Origin: Notospermus geniculatus
Taxonomy: Eukaryota > Nemertea > Pilidiophora > Heteronemertea > Lineidae
Direction of reading: 5' to 3'
DNA length: 64,000 nt
Assembly: GCA_002633025.1 (NCBI GenBank)
Contig: NMRB01000086.1
Coordinates: 160,405-224,404, forward strand
The translations under genes were made by a program, and so were the position numbers. Every line of letters begins with the position of its first letter. Position 1 is the first letter of the stretch. This document shows positions 1 to 11,910 of the stretch, piece by piece. Below the pieces are notes generated by a model. It saw only the letters and a list, made by a program, of their open reading frames with translations, was not told the DNA's origin and did no database searches.

Positions 1-759
1 TGATGCAATGATTCATCTATTAGGATGAAACCAATGCATACAACTGGCTCTAGGAAATCCACCGCAGATCCAAAATCATCAACAATTATCATGGAATGCA
101 TTTAGTTCTACAAACTGCGGAGCCGTTCCAGGAACATCAGGAGTTAACTCGTTTGTTTATCGACTGATATCTGTGAGTTGTGTTCATTGCGTGTGAGGAG
201 TCGTTGATCTCAGTCGGTTGTACAGTAATCATCCACCAAACATTACCATGTACTTATTACCATATTCTGTGTCGATTACATGCTGAGCACTTTGCGGTAG
301 ATCACAGACGACGACTGCTTAGATTTTCCATCATTATTTTGGCGATAAACAAGTCCAGATTTGGAAGTTAGGGAAAGTTCTGAGAATCTCAATCTTGATC
401 AGATCAACTTTCCGGCAAGAAACCTCAAAAAAAAGGTAAACAAGCACCAAGGATCCAAGTCTGTTTCAACATCAAAGGACAAAAGACAAGATTTGTGACA
501 TTTGCCAATGCATTATTCATTGACTTCTCACACTAAGAAGAAACATCATTTCTGAGAGCCCAAGATTTGGACACTTTGGTTTATCTCTGTTTCCATTCAT
601 AATGCTCATCCCAAGAATCAGGCATGGAATAACCAATGATAGTTTGATTGGCAGTAGAGCAGTCCGGACGAAAGCGGAGGTAAATATCAGCGATGCAGCT
701 GACAAGACATCTTGGCTGGGTTGTGACATAGCTCCGCCCTCCGACTACGCTCGCACAGA
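1..759. other. Unique non-coding DNA
   Basis: No exon with convincing splice sites and no repeat family was recognised here. The reading frames present (70 codons or fewer) are of chance size. Confidence 0.5.
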
Positions 760-799
760 CGTAGTCTTATGACGTAGTGGCGTAGTCTTATGACGTAGC
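760..799. repeat. Two-copy 21-bp direct repeat
   Basis: The word GTAGTCTTATGACGTAG occurs at 761 and again at 782, a period of 21 bp. Each copy ends in TGACGTAG, close to a CRE/ATF site; that reading is only a motif match. Confidence 0.7.
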
Positions 800-1440
800 C
801 AATACGCATGGAGTTCCAGGATGGTGACAAGATGAAGTTCCCGCTCGTGATGGCATTTCTGTTCCCTATAGGTTGATGTAAATGGACATTTTGTGAGGTT
901 GTGTCAATTGTCTTAGGATTCTGTTGAAGTTGATGTCAATTGCCTTCAAGTTGGTAGAGCTGTGGGATCTCATTTGTACACCTATAGCACAGCAACCTTT
1001 GAGAGCTTGCCAAGATGGCTCTGCTTTTGCTGTTTTGCAGTCTCCCACGCAAAGACAAGGAGAAGATATGTAAGAAACTCCAGGCACCATCAAATTATTC
1101 CTTCACATAAGTTCCAACACCTTCCTGACAAGTGAATTATCTTGAGGCAAGGCATGTGTAATAACATACCTCTGCTTTATGTTGGCCCGTGAGCCAAACG
1201 TGCCAAGTTGTTAGCAGCAGTAAGAAACACGCTTGTTTTCTTGGCCGACTTTTTCAGAAGCCAACTTTTTCACTGGTAGATGACGAGTCATTGTGTTTTT
1301 ATCGGAACAAAAGTGCGTGCAGAGATTAGATGAAGCTTCTCGTGTACGTCTGCTCACTCTTCATTTGTAAACACTGTCTTGGGACCACTATTTATAACTC
1401 TACCAACCGGCATGATTACCGATCACGGGCAAACTTAAAA
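800..1440. other. Unique non-coding DNA
   Basis: Nothing recognisable: no tandem repeat, SINE or supported exon. Confidence 0.45.
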
Positions 1441-1635
1441 TGTGTGGCGGTCTAGGAAAACCCATCGGAAGTTGCTGAGTGATCAACAAGGGTTGTTAGA
1501 TTGCCTGTGCATTGATCTGCCACTGTTCACCTGTTACGTAGTACATTTCAGCTGTTGAAATTTGTGGCTTCACCAAGGCCATTAACACTTTCCTCAAAAG
1601 TGACATCCAACGGGTTTTCCTAAACCACCTCACAA
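1441..1635. mobile_element. Foldback (MITE-like) element, ~195 bp
   Basis: The left end (1441-1476, containing TCTAGGAAAACCCATCGGAAG) is matched in inverted orientation by the right end (1599-1635, containing AACGGGTTTTCCTAAACCACC). The arms are about 35 bp long and imperfect, so the element looks old. No coding capacity is visible. Boundaries are set by where the inverted match stops; no target-site duplication was identified. Confidence 0.5.
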
Positions 1636-3079
1636 ATACATCATCAACTTCGGTTCCGTCTGAAAATGCATTGACTTGGCAGTAGCCAGTGCTTTCCTAG
1701 ATAGACTGTCTGTGACTGGTGACCTGTGTGGACTGTTGCTCCAGTTTGGCCAAACTATCGCCCATGGAGGATTTCCTTTATAGCCTTGTGGTAGGTGCAT
1801 TCGCCTCCGAGCTGAAGTTTAGCACAATCAGTACTTGGATGGGAGTCTGGCGCAAGTAATAAACTGTGCGGCACTCCATCTACTCCCACAACTTATTGTG
1901 AACACACCGTGGGCCACCCCGCCTACCTGAGAACAGTTAAGTTTTGGTTTCCTTCTTTCTCAGTGCATGTCATCTTCTCGTAACAGAATCCTTCACCTAT
2001 GTCTCAAAAAAAATCTTTCTAACTGAAGAAGGTCTTGTATTACAATTAAATAGACAAGTATATTGTTGAACAACAAGTGTCCAGAGCCACTGTAGCATGA
2101 CCAATTTCCACTTTTATACCACTTGTCTCTTTTTCCAACCTTTCTTCCTAGTCTCTGTCATCTTCTGACAGTTCTGATAGACAGAGTCAGATTTTTGACA
2201 TTCTATATCTAACCTGTGGTCTCTGTTTTCTCAGCGTTGTCAAGATGTGTCATCTTGTGCCAAGGTTGAAATGATAGGTTGGGATACCTTGAGAGAAAAA
2301 AACTTGATGTGTGTAATAATCCTTCTTTCCTCTGCAGTGACAGGTGTGAGATTGGTGCCATGTAGGCTGGACCAGTTTAAAGTAGTAGATAACGGCAAAG
2401 AAATTATCGCCAGGTCGTGTCAAAACAAGGGTTATGTACTTCAGCATGGCTTCAGCACCTTTTCAAATGCCAGTTAAAGGATTTTCTGCAAGAGACTTCT
2501 TTTCATTTGCAGGTTGCACGGCAGCAAGACTGAGGTTGGATGTGAATTTGAAATTCTCCATAAATCTTCCCCAGGACACCAACGCAGGCCTTGGCAGGAC
2601 ACTTGCTTCGACTTCTTTCCTTCGGCACACAAAACTATTTTGTCCATCCTTGTTTTCTCAACCTTGCTTGTTCAGTTGCCCATCTTGGGGCCATCCTTGA
2701 TACATTGCCGTCCAGCTTCATTTTCAATGCACATTCTGACCATCGGCATTCTCTTTCCTGGTCTCGGTGTGATGCATTCTTTGGACTCCTTTCATCCAGA
2801 TTCCAATTCTGATTGCAAAGCTGCAGTGTGCCCAATAATGCCATTTGGTGTACATGACAGTCAATTGAAATCGACATGGCCATCTATGATTACAACCAGT
2901 TGGTCTCTCTCAAGGTTGACACAGAAGCATGATTGTGTGTGCTTTCTTGCAAGCCTTGACCCATGATTTCTGGGCATCAATGGCATCAAGGTCTTTCGAC
3001 ATGACAAAAGCGATGGAGGTGAGGTATGAAGCCAGTGCTGGAAGGCTGTGTTAATGTTGGCTGTTGTGAATTTCTCCAT
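1636..3079. other. No recognised gene; acceptor-like sites only
   Basis: Good polypyrimidine-AG sites occur at about 2149, 2235 and 2511 on the plus strand, but no matching GTRAGT donor follows at exon distance. A 150-codon plus-strand frame (2514-2966) and opposing frames on the minus strand resemble no family I know. Confidence 0.4.
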
Positions 3080-3317
3080 TAAGGCTGAAGCCAAAGCGTT
3101 ATTGGCCCTGATAAGTATGGAAGGGAGGCCGTCTCAAGCTGTTCCTGTTCCTCACTTGGATGGGGTCTTTTACTTACCCCATACGAAGGCACAGACTACA
3201 GGCACAAGCTTGCCCCATGCAACAGGGATGGTTTACCCCATATGGCCCAGGCTGGATTGAAACCTGGGACATGCGGTTGCTTGCTAAGTGGACATGATAA
3301 CTATTAGCTTGTCAGGG
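3080..3317 (-). mobile_element. tRNA-derived SINE, family B
   Basis: On the minus strand the head lies at the high-coordinate end and the tail at 3080. The body shares long stretches with copies at 5608, 6757, 21781, 23088, 36041 and 40190 (for example AAGTATGGAAG and CACTTGGATGGGGTCTTTTA). The tRNA-like head is degraded here. Being dispersed, non-coding and about 240 bp long, it fits a SINE mobilised in trans by a LINE. Confidence 0.8.
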
Positions 3318-5607
3318 ATCACCATCTTCATTTCGCAATGGTCTTCTCCTTACTTATTGTCTGCTAGATCGGTAGGATCGCATACTTCTCACTGTAGCTC
3401 AGCGTTCCCTTGCTGTGCACAAACTTTGATTACCTGTAGTACATGGTATGACATGCCTGTACGTTGTTCAACACCAGCAGTCGGATGTCTAGAACCTGCG
3501 AAGCATGACCAATATACCACGTGTAACTACTCCGACTAACTTAATTTTCTCTCCTCGACTTCCTACACCACGAAATGGCTCATTCTGGGAACTAACTAGT
3601 AAAGTAATCCATGGCCAGTCTCATCAGTAAATTATTTTCACCCGAGAACGTCTCGGGTATCTGAGAATAGCCCGGACTGACTCAGTCAGAGGCCTTTCAC
3701 CTGTGGCGGTTGACAGCGCTGCGTGAGTGTTCAACCGCTGTTTGCCACTTCCCTTGCGAACCTTGAGGTTTCTTGCTGTGCATCGACTCCTGGGGTGATG
3801 GGATGTTTTGGCATGTAACAGTCATGTACATGTCACGGCATGATGTATTATCATGATGTGCACGTTCAGCAAAAGCCACACAGGAGGGTGCAAGGATTCA
3901 CCCGTTCATTGACAAGCTATGTTTTATTTTGCTCAACTTCTTTGAGGGGAAACAGACAGGCCTAGAAAAAGGCTGATAAGGAAATCTGAAATGCTGGTTG
4001 GTTGTGGTGTTGTGGCTGTTCGTATTATAGGATGGGAACTCTAAAAAGAACCTTTGTAACCTTGTGGTTAACAACCTGGCCCACCTTGGTGGCCTGAGAT
4101 CAGATTCAAGTGTTGCTGCTGGTTTAGATGATGAAAAGTCCTCAGCCCCCTCTTTATCTGTCACAGCAAAGTTTGAAAGTGAGCCATGGAACGGCAAAGA
4201 TCCAGTTGTAGCTCATACTTTCTGGGTGCAATGGAAAAGTCACTTTGTGCCGACCGTGCCTCATCCTCGGGATGAGAATGTTGTTGATAAGTAGTCTTTG
4301 TGAGGAACACGCTTGATAGAGAGTAGAACATGGCTCAGATCCTTACCTGGTTTTCTGTTGGTTCTTGGCTGTTTTTTAGCACCAATCTTGACATTAACTT
4401 GTCCGCCTGCAGTTTTGAGGTACAAACATATCACATTTCCTTTCAAAACTTCACATGGAGAATATATCTCTCATTTTGCTTCTTGAATTCGAAATTGTTG
4501 GAATATTTTGTACTTTCAAGGCATTTATTTTCTGCCAACCACGGAGTGTCATATTCCTAAGCAAACATCCTCTAAGTGGTTGGAATCGTATTTCCTGTAC
4601 CCCTTCCGATGCGCGATCACAAAGTTACAAAACATGCATGGCTGCGAGCAGCGGGAATGAACTGTAATTGCTGAAAACAAAACCATTGGCATACTCTTGC
4701 TGTAAGAGAAGATGAGTAGGTTCGGTTCAGTTGAGGATTTTTTTTGAAATGACGTGTTTTAGGATGTTGTTGGAGGTTGGAAGTTGTTGCAGGTTACGTG
4801 GTTCGAAGGTGGCTCATCCGTCTGTGTGAAATCAACAAAATAAAATGATCTGAGACAGAAGCTGTCGTTTGCTTGTGATGAACCATCGTGTTGTTCTTCC
4901 ACCAGGGTTGTGAGGTTGCTGAAGACAACCATGAAAGAGGTTGGCACCATCGAAGGCTTCCAAGTCAAGATTTGGAGTAGAAGGGTTTCGTCCTGGTCAG
5001 TCTTCTTCCAAGTTTGACTGAGCTGGGTGACTGGACTTGTCGACATTTTCTGCCAGTTTCACCTTGTAGAATGAGTGTCCCCAGGCAGCTTGAGGTGGAA
5101 CTTTCTGTGCTAGTTGCCTTCGGTCTCCGGAGTTCCTAGCAGCGAAAGCAAAAGCTTGTGTTCTGCTAATTCAGAAATCCCACTCATGTGATTTTGACTG
5201 CAACTGCTGTACATGGCAAGGTACGGCTTTGGCAACACGAAATGTTGCCAAAGGAGATGACACAGAGACAAGCCTCCATCCATAGGTCATCGGACTTCAG
5301 AAGCAATGACAGGTACCCTGCTGGGAACCATTAGTGACGATGTATCCTCCTGAAGTATCCAGCCAAGGTTTCATCGCCTCACTCACAATCAAAGCAAAGT
5401 ATCGGCATCAACACGTCTGCTTCTGGGACATTGACAAAAACGTCAACACGTCTGGATTAGAGTGCATTCGTACCTGCTGGTTCCAATGAGGAGGCTCATT
5501 AAAGAAATTGGAAGTTTTGCTAGTTTTCGATAAGATGATTTGTTTCCAATTGTGTCCAGGTATCTTTGACGAGCAGGAAGCTCATCCCTACCTTGGGCAC
5601 GTATAAG
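3318..5607. other. Mostly unique DNA
   Basis: No gene is recognised apart from one weak minus-strand exon candidate (4347-4406). Sequence at 4055-4110 resembles a worn tRNA-like SINE head (GTGGTTAACAACCTGG... then AGATTCAAGT), but no second copy was found in the window. Confidence 0.4.
4347..4406 (-). CDS. Weak candidate internal exon, 60 nt
   Basis: On the minus strand a CTGCAG acceptor precedes 60 nt ending in CCAG, followed by a GTAAGG donor. The interval is open in one frame and symmetrical (phase 1-1), encoding a Lys-rich peptide of about 20 residues (GQVNVKIGAKKQPRTNRKP). The acceptor has only a short pyrimidine tract. It lies on the opposite strand to the better splice signals elsewhere. 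A chance match is at least as likely as a real exon. Confidence 0.13.
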
Positions 5608-5865
5608 GAGCCATGATAGTGTTGTGGTTATCGCATCTGCTTAGCTAGCGGCAAATCCTGGGTTTGAATCAAGACTGGGCCATGGGGTAATCATCGCTGG
5701 CTCTTCCTGTCCATACATACGACAGTTAGCCATGGGGCTTGTACCTTGCACCTTTACAAGGGCAAGTAAAAGATCTCATCCAAGTGAGGAACATGAGTAG
5801 ATTGAGATGGCCTCTTCCATACTTACCGTGGACAATAATGCTATGGCTTTGGGCCTGATGAAAAA
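5608..5865 (+). mobile_element. tRNA-derived SINE, family B, near full length
   Basis: The element begins with a tRNA-like head containing GTTGTGGTTATCGCATCTGCT and the B-box-like GGGTTTGAATC. The family body follows (GGGCAAGTAAAAGATCTCATC), and the copy ends at GGGCCTGATGAAAAA, a short A-rich tail. It is one of the most complete copies here and defines the ~255-bp unit. Confidence 0.85.
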
Positions 5866-6756
5866 ATTCAGTACTTTTGCCAAGTATTGAAATAGCATAC
5901 ACCTACATATGGCAATACATCATCCACCAATTGAAGTGCCTATGGCACGCAGCATGCACCTACATACCGCAATACATCACCTTCTGATGTATTGGAATGT
6001 ACTTCTAGTGATTCAGCATCTGATGAACGTGGACGAATGCAAGGTGTACAGTGACAAGGCCGGTCTCACCTCTGCAGGCAACGCTTCATCACCTGACAGT
6101 TCGTTAATTAGCGATCTCGCGTATTCATGGAATCATTTGCCTCTCGATGAACAATAGCGTTGCACCTTTGCTCATCTTTACCGCCGTGAGTCAGGAAGTT
6201 GTTCAGCTGCAAAAACCCGTAGCAGAGACGGTAAAGTTGTCAACACAGTTCAGACTCACTTTAAGATCTCAGTTCTTTTGCATCACCATGTTTATTGTTG
6301 GAGATTGGTCGGAATTTTCTTTTGCAAGTCAGTAAACCTGAGTCAGTGTGTCAAGAAAACGTTCCACTACAAAAAAAATTTAAGTAGAGATGGTCAAAGT
6401 TATCAACACAATCCAGGCTCTCTTTAACTTCTGGTTGCTGATGAAATGTTGGATTGTTGTTAGAAATTTGTCCACATTTTGTAGCGAAGCCCAAAAAATC
6501 AGCTTGATGAGTCAGAAGGATGTTCTCTTATAAAAAAGTTATGGCAAGATGGTAATTGTTATGGATACAGTCAGGCTGTCAGGATTTGTGGATTCAGGAA
6601 GTACGTTTCTTTTCCAGTCTGGTATTTTCTGAGGTATTTTGCTGATGAAAATCTTGAATGTTGAATTGTTGGCTGAGCATTAGGAATGATATTCCTGCTC
6701 AAAATACAATATCTGCCTTTTGATGGTATGATGACTGTATGGCATTGGATTTTTCC
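5866..6756. other. Unique non-coding DNA
   Basis: Nothing recognised. Short direct similarity such as CATACACCTACATATGGCAATACATC / CATGCACCTACATACCGCAATACATC near 5897 and 5954 suggests a ~57-bp partial duplication. Confidence 0.4.
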
Positions 6757-7016
6757 GTCGGGGCTGAAGCAAAAACGTTATTGGCCGTGACAAGTATGGA
6801 AGAGGCCATCGCAAGCTACTCTTGTTCCTCACTTGGATGGGGACTTTTACTTGCCCTTGCAAAAGAACAAGGTACAAGGCACCACAGCTTACTGACCCAT
6901 CCGACGGGTGTGAAGAGCTAGGGATGATTAATCACATGTGAAAAGACTGGATATGAACCGAGGACCTCCTGCTTGGAACCAAAGAGGACGTGATAACCAC
7001 GAGGTTATCAGGGCTC
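6757..7016 (-). mobile_element. tRNA-derived SINE, family B, full length
   Basis: The body matches the other family B copies. The minus-strand head at 6945-7016 reads GAGCCCTGATAACCTCGTGG and continues to a B-box-like GGTTCATATCC, so the tRNA-related promoter half is still recognisable. No insertion is visible. Confidence 0.85.
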
Positions 7017-8041
7017 ATAATTTGGAGGAGTTGCCCCTCGGTCATGCACTTACGAAGAATTGGTCTAGAGTTGATCCGACAACAGTAGAGACAACTACCA
7101 TGGCTGTTGAGCACTAGTCTTGAAGCTGGGCACCATTGATTCTGACTGAGTTCGCATGATTGACCATGCGAACGCCAACAGCTACAATCATTATGTCAAT
7201 AAAGGAGCTCTTTTTGTAAATACATAGACCGACTCCCGCTGCATCCTGAACTGGCCTCAAGATGTCAGCCTCGCATGGGTGGATCAAAGACAAGTATTCT
7301 ACATTGCGTTCTTGGAATATTTTGCTTCCACTTGATCGATACATTTACATTGTTGAACCATATCTGATAGTTCGTATTGTGCGACATAACAACAGGTTAT
7401 GGTTTCGGCTATAAATACATGAACAGATGCTTTCAGAAAAACGTTCGTCTTCATCAATATATTATTTCATGCGAAAGTCTACACGTACATTGTTGAATTA
7501 TTTGAGAGGTTTTGATGATTTTTTAATAAATTATCTATTTTTGCATTTTTTCAAGCATTTTACAGTCAATAATGTTACAACTTCATCTTCTTAGAAAAAA
7601 AGAAACTGGTTTAGGAATGTGAAATTTGTGAATTTGAGATTTTGAAATGTAAATGGGTGTGGAATTTGCTTTGTGCATTTCACGCTGTGCACACTTTTTG
7701 TGCATATACCCTTAAGGGTAAACAATGTTCCTACATTACCCGTATCATGTGGACACCAGAGCAGACGGACCGGGGTGTCAGTTTCATTCCATTGTGTGAT
7801 TAAATTTAGGAAGTAAAAAACAGATGCAGTGAATTTCAAAAGAAACCTGATTCGTTCATATCATGTGGAGAATCAAATTATACAATGGGTGAATATTGAT
7901 AAAACTTTTTGCAGTCATATATGGTTATATAATTGCCGTATTAGAATACCATTAGTGCTTGCTAATTGCGTGATGACCATGTAGATTTCAAATCGATTAT
8001 AGGAGTTTCCTTGCCTATTAACGCTTTCAGGTCAATCGTGA
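7017..8041. other. Unique AT-rich DNA
   Basis: No repeat or supported exon. A TATAAATA word sits at about 7408, without other promoter evidence. Confidence 0.4.
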
Positions 8042-8135
8042 CTTGGTGGGCAGCCATCTTGAACCACCAGGGTTTAGAGAGTGGAGACCTGAGTCAATTT
8101 CAACCCTTGGAAGTTAAAGATGGCCGCCCACCAAG
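8042..8135. repeat. Short foldback, ~34-bp arms
   Basis: CTTGGTGGGCAGCCATCTTG at 8042 is mirrored by GATGGCCGCCCACCAAG ending at 8135, with an inner match AGGGTT/AACCCTT and a loop of about 27 nt. It is either a very small MITE or an inverted duplication. Confidence 0.6.
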
Positions 8136-8630
8136 CCTGACTATGTCCTTTGGTGCTGCCACAGGTCCTATTGGGTCGGAATGCAGGAAAACCTCTATTT
8201 GGAATATGATGGCACAATTGCGATTTGACCTTGACCGAAATAATCGACAGTGCAATTGGTAACAATCGACACAAATCAATGTACGTGTACAAAATGCCAA
8301 GTCCATGAAAAACTGTTTCTAGTCGGTAAAATGACCGAAATTGACTCTCTGAACGAACCCCCTCAAATTACACGCTATAGGATTCCTGCCGCGAGCACAG
8401 CGTGAAATACCGATAATGATTCTGGTATGTTAGAACAGATACAGGGAAATAAAATCGATTGTACGATCGCCAGGCAAATTAAACTTTTAGAGAATCTATA
8501 GAAGTACAACAGGGGAGCGATGATATAGATTAGGGTCTCATTGGAAATACCCCACGTATTGATTTAGGGCCTTGTAAATGGAGGAGTGGGCTTTTAAGTG
8601 GCAGTTTTTGTGTTCTTTCTGTCCAATGCA

Positions 8631-9693
8631 GGAGGAAACCAGACCTCTGGCATCACGAAGGAAGTGTTTTTGGCACTTTGTGGAATGCAGGAGGAAACCG
8701 GAGCTGTGAAGTCACAAGGGAAGTGTTTTGGCACTTTGTGCAATGCAGGAGAAAACCCTCCGGCATCACAAGGGAAGTCTTTTTGGCACTTTGTGGAATG
8801 CAGGAGGAAACCGGACCTCTGGTATCACAAGGGAAGTCTTTTTGGCACTTTGTGGAATGCAGGAGGAAACCAGACCTCTGGTATCACAAGGGAAGTCTTT
8901 TTGGCACTTTGTGGAATGCAGGAGGAAACCAGACCTCTGGTATCACAAGGGAAGTCTTTTTGGCACTTTGTGGAATGCAGGAGGAAACCAGACCTCTGGT
9001 ATCACAAGGGAAGTCTTTTTGGCACTTTGTGGAATGCAGGAGGAAACCAGACCTCTGGTATCACAAGGGAAGTCTTTTTGGCACTTTGTGGAATGCAGGA
9101 GGAAACCAGACCTCTGGTATCACAAGGGAAGTCTTTTTGGCACTTTGTGGAATGCAGGAGGAAACCAGACCTCTGGTATCACAAGGGAAGTCTTTTTGGC
9201 ACTTTGTGGAATGCAGGAGGAAACCAGACCTCTGGTATCACAAGGGAAGTCTTTTTGGCACTTTGTGGAATGCAGGAGGAAACCAGACCTCTGGTATCAC
9301 AAGGGAAGTCTTTTTGGCACTTTGTGGAATGCAGGAGGAAACCAGACCTCTGGTATCACAAGGGAAGTCTTTTTGGCACTTTGTGGAATGCAGGAGGAAA
9401 CCAGACCTCTGGTATCACAAGGGAAGTCTTTTTGGCACTTTGTGGAATGCAGGAGGAAACCAGACCTCTGGTATCACAAGGGAAGTGTTTTTGGCACTTT
9501 GTGGAATGCAGGAGAAAACCAGACCTCTGGTATCACAAGGGAAGTGTTTTTGGCACTTTGTGGAATGCAGGAGGAAACCGGAGCTGTGAAGTCACAAGGG
9601 AAGTGTTTTTGGCACTTTGTGGAATGCAGGAGGAAACCGAAGCTGTGAAGTCACAAGGGAAATGTTGCCTTTTGTTCAGCGCAGGAGGAAACC
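8631..9693. repeat. 59-bp minisatellite, ~18 units
   Basis: GGAGGAAACC (or GGAGAAAACC) starts at 8631, 8690, 8748, 8803, 8862 and then every 59 bp to 9629, with a last occurrence at 9684. Ten units (8862-9451) are identical by eye. Edge units carry substitutions and three length changes (58, 55 and 55 bp). The unit contains GCAGGAGGAAACCAGA, the 3'-end word of SINE-A in reverse, so the array probably arose by amplifying a SINE-A fragment. Identical core and diverged edges indicate recent homogenisation. Confidence 0.97.
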
Positions 9694-9763
9694 AAAGCCC
9701 CGGGAAGTGTTCTTTCACATGTGTAGATTTACCGAACTGTTTACTTCCCGGTAAATTTTCAAG
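8632..9763 (+). CDS. Possible minisatellite exon
   Basis: The array starts exactly after a strong acceptor-like site (pyrimidine-rich 8606-8624, then AATGCAG). It is followed by a canonical donor, TTTTCAAG|GTGAGTGG, at 9763/9764. One plus frame is open from 8598 to a stop overlapping that donor (389 codons). Because 59 is not a multiple of 3, a stop-free unit is open in all three frames and its protein repeat is 59 residues long, spelling the unit in each frame in turn (for example GGNQTSGITREVFLALCG, then ETRPLVSQGKSFWHFVECRR). The length of the frame alone is therefore weak evidence; the flanking splice sites make it worth testing. No domain is recognised. The alternative is simple non-coding satellite. 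Confidence 0.2.
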
Positions 9764-9769
9764 GTGAGT

Positions 9770-10957
9770 GGTACGGGTAATGTCAATTTCAAAACTTGAA
9801 CGAGGCATATACAGATTTCTATTCATGTTTATTTCAATTCAACGATCAAGCTGGAAAACTGGAAAAATTATCTAACTCAAATAATGGAAACCTGAAGAGT
9901 AAACAATATTTTGGATCTCGTATTCATGTGGGTTGTCTGCTCGGGATTTGTCTTCTTTTTCAACTGTTTATTGAAGTGTATTTAGAAGCATTTAGCATAG
10001 AACCAATGCTGGATCGAATTTTAATAGTTCATGGCCAGAGGCGGTGAATAAATCAATGGAAAGATGATGAAAATCTCGGCACAACTTTGAATATGGTGTT
10101 GTCAAAAAATACCAGATTCTGATTTCAATGTATTAGATCATGTACTGTTGTCTTCCTTCAGGCTGGGTTTAGATGTGCAGTCGATCACTGTACGATCGTA
10201 TAGAATTCAAATATTCAAGTGTACTGAATTTGAGATGGGGTTAACCCACTGGCTTCCAATGTAGCTGGTGGAATTTCTGACGTGATTTGGCAGAGTACTG
10301 AAACTAGGCCTAGCTCTGCCGCACAAGTTATGGTGGCGCTCAAAATTCCTACATGTCGAACCCGAACTGACACTTCATTGGTCTTGAATTGGTAGCTGTG
10401 CATTACCTTTATAGCCAATCTGGTTGCTCTAGGTCACTGAGATTTCACAGAAATCTCCTTTGAGCATTGTTTGTTGTTGCCTGTCAATGGTCCAGTGTAG
10501 GCTCCTTGTGAAATATCAAGCTACTTGCCACGGGTACACCTGTATGCCAATAGGCTACCTGATTGATGGGCTAGCCGCAATGAAGCTACTTCCAGCCTCC
10601 CGTCATCATCCGTTGCTACCATTACTGCGCTTCAGAAGCAACTCCTGGGCTCGTTGGCATCCCTTTCAAGTTCAGAGTATGTTTGTTCAGTATTCAGGCG
10701 GCGGTTATGAAAATATCACCTCCGGATTTTCATGAGAATTCCTCCGTTGCTGAGCATTTACATTTTGACAGCAATACTTGCCTCTTGTGATATATTGCAC
10801 TCCTAGCTCTGATATGAATTTCAAGTACATTTGGTAGGCATGTAGAGGCAAACTCAATAAAACATTCGACTTTTTTCATTGCCACCATTGCTTCTCATCA
10901 GCTGACGAGAGCTATGCACCAAATATGGCTTTTTTTGGCTGTATAGACAACATGCTA
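9770..10957. other. Unique non-coding DNA
   Basis: No repeat family or supported exon. One acceptor-like site (GTCTTCCTTCAG, about 10161) has no partner donor nearby. Confidence 0.4.
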
Positions 10958-11280
10958 GCAGCACACGTCACCATTTTCGTTGCTCATACAGGCAATTTTC
11001 GTGGTCGGCAAATTTTGTGGCAGTTGCCAGTTTACAGCAGATGCCACCACTCAGTGGTCTCGTGTGCTGCTGATGGCCACGGATCACCACAACTGGCAAC
11101 TGTGAGCAATTTTCATGGTGAGAAATCAAACCGGTTTGATTTTCGGCAACTTGTGGCAACTCGTGGTCACCACAGAATTACCGTGGAGAGTGGTCGTTGC
11201 CGGCCACAGCACACTTGGCCATTTTCGTGGTGACCACGAAAATTGCCTGTATGAGCAACGAAAGTGGTGACGTGTGCTGC
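10958..11280. mobile_element. Foldback element with 49-bp terminal inverted repeats
   Basis: The 49-bp ends (10958-11006 and 11232-11280) are inverted copies differing at about one position. They begin GCAGCACACGTCACC and end GACGTGTGCTGC. The interior contains further nested inverted words (CAGTTGCCAGTTT / AACTGGCAACTG). Its centre is a perfect 20-bp palindrome, AAATCAAACCGGTTTGATTT, at 11123-11142. No coding sequence and no clear target-site duplication. It looks like a recent MITE of about 323 bp. Confidence 0.88.
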
Positions 11281-11583
11281 AGGCTTTAGGCAAATCCTTT
11301 ACAAAGGCTTAATCCACTGGGACAATAGCATCTGGACTGATTCCAGGGGACTTTTTTTGCAATCACACTGGCCTAGTTCTGACCTCTACTGACATCAGGT
11401 GGAGGTGGAGTGTGTTGGGTATCTGTAAAACTGATGGCTCTAGTTTATCATTATGATGAACTATCCCTGCTGACCACAACTAAACAGATATCAGTTGGTA
11501 ATGATGGATGAATTGAGGCTGCCAGCGGCTGCCAAGCAATGCTCAACATCAGCGCTGCAGGAAGCTGCAGGTGTGGGCGGTTG

Positions 11584-11910
11584 TCAGGGAGGTGTAGCGA
11601 AACATCCATTCCTACCACGTCCGAGGTTGTAGGTTTGACACCACCATTGACGGGACTGTTCTGTTGACAAGTAGTCTGACGTTTGGCTGCCATGGATCGA
11701 TGCTCAACAACACAGCCTCCACAACAGTATCCCTGCAGGAAATCGGTCGGCTGGTTCCTGTCTTTGATTGGGGTGTGGGCGGGAAAGATGGGAACCACTC
11801 CAGGAAATATGCTTTGGTTATCAGAGGGGTGTGGCGGAAACATCCACTCCTATCACCACTGATGTTGTCGGTTAGTTTTCATGGACGAACAGACTGTTTC
11901 TGTTGACAAG
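11584..11910 (+). repeat. Duplicated SINE-A-like head segments
   Basis: Two related segments (about 11584-11670 and 11825-11910) share GTGTGGCGGAAACATCCACTCC-type sequence followed by GAGGTTGTAGGTTTGACACC or its degraded form and CTGTTCTGTTGACAAG. The order resembles the tRNA-like head of SINE-A. A direct duplication with ~240-bp spacing is clear; assignment to SINE-A is less so. Confidence 0.4.

Noticed and set aside
8631-9693. CRISPR-like array
   Set aside because: Units are contiguous with no unique spacers, and the DNA is eukaryotic.
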